Positions 22,404 through 26,246 of a stretch of DNA of 26,246 nt are shown piece by piece. Source of the DNA: JBOGWP01 sp050693875 (GTDB lineage: Bacteria; Actinomycetota; CADDZG01; JAHWKV01; JBOGWP01); assembly GCA_050693875.1 (NCBI GenBank), contig JBOGWP010000086.1:1-26246 (forward strand), given 5' to 3'. Numbering within the stretch: the first letter of the stretch is position 1; each line of letters begins with the position of its first letter. The notes beneath the pieces are model-generated. The model did not search any database. It was not told where the DNA came from and saw nothing but the letters and a program-made list of their open reading frames with translations. Made by a program: the position numbers and the translations under genes.

Positions 22404-23583
22404 CCGGCGGGCTATCGGACCGGCTGGGTCCGGCCCCCACGACGGACCGTCGGAAGAGAATCGTCGCCACCCCCAGCAGCACCGCGGCAAAGCCGAGCAG
22501 CACCCCGATCTGTGGGAGCACGTCCGCAGCGGTCCCCCCTCGACCCATCAGGCGTGCGAAGCCGTCGAGGGCCCAGGCATGGGGAGTGAGGTGAGCGATC
22601 CGACGCATCACCGGCGGGAAGACCTCGAGCGGGACCATCGCCCCGCCGAGGGCCGCGAGCCCCAGACCGAATAAGACGCCCAGCGATCCGGCTTGCTGCG
22701 GATTTTCGAGGAGCGAGCCCAGCAGCATCCCGGCCCCCGTTCCCACCAGCGCGAAGGCACCGACGAGCGCCGCCGCCCCGAAAGGGTCGCCCCATCGCAC
22801 CCCGAACAGCACCAGCGAGAGGGCAACGATCACCAAAGCCTGCACCAGCGCGATGGCGAGCCGTCCCAGTCCCACCCCAAGGACGATCGTGCGCGCCCTT
22901 GTCGGCGCAGCCAGCATCCGCCGCGCCACCCCCAGGCGGCGCGCCTCGATGAGCTGGCTCGAGGCGGCGAGCGAGGTGACGAACATGAAGAGCACGAGCT
23001 GTTGCGAGGCGCCGGCGTCGAATCGCCCGGCCGAGGGGAAATCCCCTGCGGGCTTGCTGCGGACGGTTACCGCCGGGACCAGCACGGCAAGCTCGCGAGC
23101 GCGGTCCTCCGCCTCCTCGAAGCTGCCCGCCCCGCTGGCCTGCCCGAACCGCGCTCCTCGCAGCACCGCCGCCTGCTGGTCGAGGACGCCCGCAACCAGG
23201 AGCCGCACCTGCTGCGAGCCGCTCGAGGGGCCCGTGAGGTACTCGGCTCTTGCGGTGCCGCCGGACGTGATCTCCTCGTCGTAGCCGGAGGGAATCACCA
23301 GCCCACCCTCCACGTCGCCACGTTGGAGCGCCGCGACGAGGTCCGCCGCGCGGTCGAATCTCCGGACCTCGAGTTCAGGCAGCCGGGCGAGGCCTCGCAC
23401 GAGCTCGGCTTCCAGACGCCCCTCCCCCGGGGAGACGACCCCGAGTTTGGGGGTGAAGCCCGCGCCGAAGACCGACCCGATCGCCAGGATGATGAGGAAC
23501 GGAAAGGCCACGATGAAGAACACCGACGTCCGGTCGCGGAACAGGCGCCGAAGGTCGGCGGCGGCGATGACGAGCGCGCTCAC
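22393..23583 (-). CDS. ABC-2 type transporter permease (second)
   Basis: A 396-residue membrane protein. One N-terminal helix (about residues 20-40) is followed by an extracytoplasmic domain of roughly 150 residues and then several hydrophobic helices towards the C-terminus, the layout of ABC-2 membrane proteins (ABC2_membrane_3-like). The LTPHAW segment near the last loop and the R-W-G-D-P motif recur in the neighbouring permease, so the two are paralogues. The GTG at 23583 overlaps the stop of that permease (GTGA). Substrate unknown; drug, lipid or polysaccharide export is possible. The gene ends inside the transpeptidase's last codons on the other strand. Confidence 0.85.
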   Translation of the reverse strand: MSALVIAAADLRRLFRDRTSVFFIVAFPFLIILAIGSVFGAGFTPKLGVVSPGEGRLEAELVRGLARLPELEVRRFDRAADLVAALQRGDVEGGLVIPSGYDEEITSGGTARAEYLTGPSSGSQQVRLLVAGVLDQQAAVLRGARFGQASGAGSFEEAEDRARELAVLVPAVTVRSKPAGDFPSAGRFDAGASQQLVLFMFVTSLAASSQLIEARRLGVARRMLAAPTRARTIVLGVGLGRLAIALVQALVIVALSLVLFGVRWGDPFGAAALVGAFALVGTGAGMLLGSLLENPQQAGSLGVLFGLGLAALGGAMVPLEVFPPVMRRIAHLTPHAWALDGFARLMGRGGTAADVLPQIGVLLGFAAVLLGVATILFRRSVVGAGPSRSDSPPATR

Positions 23584-24770
23584 CGTCGGCCTCCCGGACG
23601 CCCGATCAGGGCGCGGGCGCGCAGCAGGGTGAACGTGCCGGTCACCACGGTGAAGACCAGCAGGGCCCACACCGAGGGCAGCACGGCGGTCACGTCGACG
23701 GGGCGGGCGGACAGGTCGCGAAAACCACGCATCAACCAGGCGTGCGGCGTCAGCAGGCTCAACCTCGCCATCAGATCGGGGCCTTGGGAGAGGGGAAAGA
23801 ACGTTCCGCCGAACAGGCCCAGAACCACGCTGACCGCGGTCGAGTACCCCTCGGCCTGCTCGGGCGTCCGGGCGAACGTCGCAACCAACGCGGTGAGCGA
23901 CATCGCGGCGACGACCCCGGCCACGATCAGCACGCCAACGCCGAGCGGGTCGCCCCAGCGAGCTCCAAGCAGCACCGTCGAGGCGGTGACGAGCACGACC
24001 ATGCTCACCAGACCGACGACGAGGGTGGCCAGCGCCTTTCCGACGGGGATCGCCCAGGTGGGGACGGGCCCGGCGAGCAGCCTGGCCAGCGTTCCCTCCT
24101 GACGTTCCTCCAGCAGGCTTCGCACGCCGAAGGCGACCGTGAAGAACAGGAAGAACACGGCCATCCCCGAAGCGAAGAACGTCGAGGGCCTCACCGACCG
24201 TCCTCCCACCCGGGCCTGCTCGAGCAACACCGGGCGGGGCACCTGCATGGCCTGTTGGGCAAGGGCAGCGAGCTCCCCCGGGTCCGGGATGGCTCCACTC
24301 CCGGCAACGGCCGTCGCAACCGAGAGCTGTACCGCCCGCAGCTCCGCGGCGAACGAGCCGGCCAGAGACCGGGCCACGGCGCTGCCGATCCCGGACTCCG
24401 GATTCTCGAGCACCTCGAGCGTTGCCCCGCCGCCGACCCCAACTGAAGAGGAGAAGCCGGGCGGAAACACGAACGCCGCGGCGATGGCTCCCGCCTCGGC
24501 CTCTTTCAGCACCTCCTGTCGAGAGTCGAACCGGACGAGCTTCACGAAGTCGAGATCGGAAAGCGTGTCCTGAAAGGCCTTCGAGAGATCTGCGCGATCC
24601 TCGTCGACGACCCCGTAGGTGAATCGAAGGTTGTTCCCTCCCGGGGAGCCCAAGGCGGCGGCCAGAATCGCGGCCAGCACGAATGGGACGAGGATCCCCA
24701 TCACCAGAGCGGAACGGTCGCGGACGCGCTGGCGCAGGTCCTTGAGCGCAATGAGCACTGCCCCCGGCAT
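23580..24770 (-). CDS. ABC-2 type transporter permease (first)
   Basis: A 396-residue membrane protein, the same length as its downstream paralogue. The helix after KDLRQRVRDRSALV (about residues 20-40) aligns with the partner's DLRRLFRDRTSVFF, followed by an extracytoplasmic domain to about residue 200 and five or six predicted helices. FFLFFTVAFGVRSLLEERQE begins the second membrane block and LLTPHAWLMRGF is near the end. It begins at an ATG 10 nt after the ATPase gene. With that gene it should form a heterodimeric exporter in the cytoplasmic membrane. Confidence 0.85.
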   Translation of the reverse strand: MPGAVLIALKDLRQRVRDRSALVMGILVPFVLAAILAAALGSPGGNNLRFTYGVVDEDRADLSKAFQDTLSDLDFVKLVRFDSRQEVLKEAEAGAIAAAFVFPPGFSSSVGVGGGATLEVLENPESGIGSAVARSLAGSFAAELRAVQLSVATAVAGSGAIPDPGELAALAQQAMQVPRPVLLEQARVGGRSVRPSTFFASGMAVFFLFFTVAFGVRSLLEERQEGTLARLLAGPVPTWAIPVGKALATLVVGLVSMVVLVTASTVLLGARWGDPLGVGVLIVAGVVAAMSLTALVATFARTPEQAEGYSTAVSVVLGLFGGTFFPLSQGPDLMARLSLLTPHAWLMRGFRDLSARPVDVTAVLPSVWALLVFTVVTGTFTLLRARALIGRPGGRR

Positions 24771-24780
24771 CTCGCGTTCC

Positions 24781-25728
24781 CTAGTCGCGCAGGGCCCGCC
24801 CGGTGAGGTGGAGGAAGACCGCCTCGAGGTTCGGCTCGGAGACCTCGACGCCCGTCACCTCGGCCCCCGCTTCCGTAGCGACGCGGAGGATCTCGGGGAG
24901 CCGGCCGCCGGCCCCGCTGACGATCAGGTCGATGCCGGAGTCCCCCGCGGTCGCCTCCTGCACGCCGTCCAGCGCGGCGCAGGCTCGAGCGGCGGCGGCG
25001 AGCTCACCGCCGGCGGCCAGGTGCACACGGTCCCGCTCCCCGACCAGCGCCACCAGCTCCCGCCTGCTGCCCTCGACCTGGATCACCCCTTCGTCGATGA
25101 TCGCCACGCGGTCGCAGAGCCGTTCCGCCTCCTCCATGTAGTGCGTGGTGTACAGCACGGCCACGCCGGTCCCACCCAGCTCCTCGACGCTGGCCAGGAT
25201 GGCGTTCCGGCTCTGTGGATCGACGCCGACGGTCGGCTCGTCGAGCACCAGCAGCCGCGGACGGTGCACGAGGCCGATGCCGATGTTGAGTCGCCTCTTC
25301 ATCCCCCCGGAGTAGCGGTCGGTCCGTTCGTCGGCCCGGTCGGCAAGCCCGACGATGTCGAGGACCTCAGCGATCCGTCGGTCGAGCTCGGCCTTCGTCA
25401 GGCCGTGCAGACGCCCGAAGAAGCGTAGGTTCTCGCGCCCGGTGAGGTCGGGGTAGATGGCGAGATCCTGGGGCACGAGTCCGACCAGACGCCTGGCTCC
25501 CACGGCGTCGGGGGTCATCGCGCGGCCGTCGACGAAGACCTCGCCGGCATCCCGGTTGAGGAGCCCGCAGATCATCGAGATGGTCGTCGTCTTTCCCGCC
25601 CCATTTGGGCCGAGCAGGCCGAAGGTCTCGCCCTCGGCGATGGAAAAGCCGACGCCGTCCACGGCGAGCCGTTCGCCGTAGCTCTTCCGCAGGTCGCGGC
25701 ACTCGAGGACGAGCTTCGACGGCGCCAT
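24781..25728 (-). CDS. ABC-2 type exporter ATP-binding protein
   Basis: A 315-residue ATPase of the DrrA/CcmA-like class. Walker A GPNGAGKT is at residues 40-47, the Q-loop glutamine is Gln87, the signature YSGGM is at 139-143, Walker B LLVLDEP is at 159-165 with catalytic Glu164, and the switch histidine is His196. A C-terminal domain of about 90 residues beyond the ATPase core is typical of this class. It is the first gene of the three-gene unit. No clear Shine-Dalgarno precedes the ATG at 25728, and a stem-loop lies 8 nt upstream. The substrate cannot be told from the sequence. Confidence 0.92.
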   Translation of the reverse strand: MAPSKLVLECRDLRKSYGERLAVDGVGFSIAEGETFGLLGPNGAGKTTTISMICGLLNRDAGEVFVDGRAMTPDAVGARRLVGLVPQDLAIYPDLTGRENLRFFGRLHGLTKAELDRRIAEVLDIVGLADRADERTDRYSGGMKRRLNIGIGLVHRPRLLVLDEPTVGVDPQSRNAILASVEELGGTGVAVLYTTHYMEEAERLCDRVAIIDEGVIQVEGSRRELVALVGERDRVHLAAGGELAAAARACAALDGVQEATAGDSGIDLIVSGAGGRLPEILRVATEAGAEVTGVEVSEPNLEAVFLHLTGRALRD

Positions 25729-25736
25729 ATATCGCG

Positions 25737-25756
25737 GCGGCGGATCGTCCCGCCGC
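25737..25756 (-). other. Stem-loop before the ABC ATPase start
   Basis: GCGGCGG and CCGCCGC can form a 7-bp stem with a 6-nt loop on the minus strand, ending 8 nt before the ATG where a ribosome-binding site would normally be. It could limit translation of the exporter ATPase. GC-rich background makes chance formation possible. Confidence 0.4.
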
Positions 25757-25998
25757 GGTCCACCCTACTCGCTCGGAACGCTCGGGGCCATGTCAGCGAC
25801 CCGAGAGCGGATGGGGCTGCCGGTCTCTCCGCGTTACGCGGATGCGCACCCCGGCCAGCAGGTCCACGAGCGCCCAGAGCTTCCGGGAGGGAACGCCGGT
25901 GGCGCCGCTGATCCTTCCGAGCCCAGCTTGAGGTGCCGAAGTTCGTGCGAATGAGTCAAGTTTGGGGACGAGAGCCCACCAGGGGCGCACCTCGAGCT

Positions 25999-26059
25999 GG
26001 GCCCGGCAGGCACCGAGCAAAGCGAGGCCCTGCCGGCATTGAACGACGCCGCCGGAGGC
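25999..26059. repeat. 61-bp tandem repeat, copy 1
   Basis: Begins GGGCCCGGCAGGCACC and matches copy 2 at 60 of 61 positions (A at 26019 against G at 26095). It contains an 8-bp inverted repeat, CCGGCAGG (26003-26010) and CCTGCCGG (26029-26036), around GAGC-x-AAGCGAGG, and a GCCGCC-GGA-GGC segment at its end. The look is that of a REP-like palindromic intergenic element. Confidence 0.85.
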
Positions 26060-26074
26060 TCGGCTCGCCGAGCG

Positions 26075-26135
26075 GGGCCCGGCAGGCACCGAGCGAAGCG
26101 AGGCCCTGCCGGCATTGAACGACGCCGCCGGAGGC
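26075..26135. repeat. 61-bp tandem repeat, copy 2
   Basis: Same as copy 1 with one mismatch, starting 76 bp later. The 15 bp between copies are not part of the repeat. At its end GCCGCC (26124-26129), loop GGA and GGCGGC (26133-26138) form a 6-bp stem that runs 3 bp beyond the repeat. Confidence 0.85.
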
Positions 26136-26152
26136 GGCCCCATACTGGCCAA

Positions 26153-26181
26153 CATTGAGGACCGCGGCCGGAGGCCGCCCC
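26153..26181. repeat. Diverged third repeat copy (partial)
   Basis: CATTGA followed by GCGGCC-GGA-GGCCGC-CCC parallels the CATTGA plus GCCGCC-GGA-GGCGGC-CCC end of copy 2. The stem has one compensated base pair relative to copy 2 (C26126-G26136 against G26166-C26176), while the GGA loop is kept. The front half of the element is not recognisable here. Confidence 0.6.
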
Positions 26182-26246
26182 TTGCCTCTCTGGCCTGTGC
26201 CGGGGGGCGAAGCGACCCGCTAGTGCATCATTTGGCCCTGTCTGAC

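Larger units (their letters stand above)
25729..26246. other. Repeat-rich non-coding right end (518 bp)
   Basis: Upstream of the ATPase gene no credible protein is encoded. The near half (25729-25998) shows the ATPase leader stem-loop and otherwise nothing I can name. The far half holds tandem 61-bp repeats and a diverged third copy. The last 25 bases are noticeably less GC-rich and do not belong to the repeats. Confidence 0.7.

Noticed and set aside
25999..26135. CRISPR array
   Set aside because: Only two near-identical units with one 15-bp interval and a diverged third; period and spacing do not fit CRISPR and no cas gene is present.
25793..26155. A 120-codon minus-strand frame spanning the right-end repeats
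   Set aside because: Its product simply repeats the translated 61-bp element (a repeated S-F-N-A-G-R-A-S-L-like run), with no good start site; the repeats explain it.

Overview
The window is a high-GC bacterial chromosome segment (about two thirds G+C by eye). It is dominated by one minus-strand translation super-cluster that fuses the str, S10, spc and alpha operons with truA-rplM-rpsI. The gene order, with adk-map-infA-rpmJ inside spc/alpha and truA-rplM-rpsI directly after rplQ, and the style of several proteins (L17, L16, the L2 tail) point to Actinomycetota or a close deep-branching relative. That assignment is inference; no rRNA gene is present to fix it.

Layout, left to right: (1) 1-54, the first 18 codons of a minus-strand IS630-type transposase that runs off the edge. 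(2) 123-21178, the cluster, transcribed leftwards from about 21349: rpsL, rpsG, fusA, rpsJ, rplC, rplD, rplW, rplB, rpsS, rplV, rpsC, rplP, rpmC, rpsQ, rplN, rplX, rplE, rpsZ, rpsH, rplF, rplR, rpsE, rpmD, rplO, secY, adk, map, infA, rpmJ, rpsM, rpsK, rpsD, rpoA, rplQ, truA, rplM, rpsI. Many junctions overlap or abut (ATGA, GTGA, TGATG, TAG followed directly by a start), which suggests translational coupling. tuf, normally between fusA and rpsJ, is absent. (3) 21179-21608, a divergent intergenic region with a good minus-strand promoter for the str genes. (4) 21609-22403, a plus-strand lipoprotein L,D-transpeptidase. (5) 22393-25728, a minus-strand three-gene ABC-2 exporter (ATPase and two paralogous permeases) whose last gene overlaps the transpeptidase tail-to-tail. 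(6) 25729-26246, a non-coding, repeat-rich end with a 61-bp element repeated at a 76-bp period and a diverged third copy.

Together the cluster supplies most ribosomal proteins, one elongation factor (EF-G), initiation factor IF-1, the RNA polymerase alpha subunit, the SecY channel, methionine aminopeptidase, adenylate kinase and tRNA pseudouridine synthase. The flanking genes concern the cell envelope (peptidoglycan cross-linking and export). Internal regulatory candidates are a promoter plus a U-tailed stem-loop before infA, a perfect 11-bp stem-loop between rpsG and fusA, a stem-loop between secY and adk, and a palindrome inside the str promoter spacer.

I found no tRNA, rRNA, CRISPR array or phage gene, and no clearly novel multigene system. 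The most unusual signals are the missing tuf, the structured repeats at the right edge (one stem shows a compensated base pair), and the stem-loops inside the cluster.
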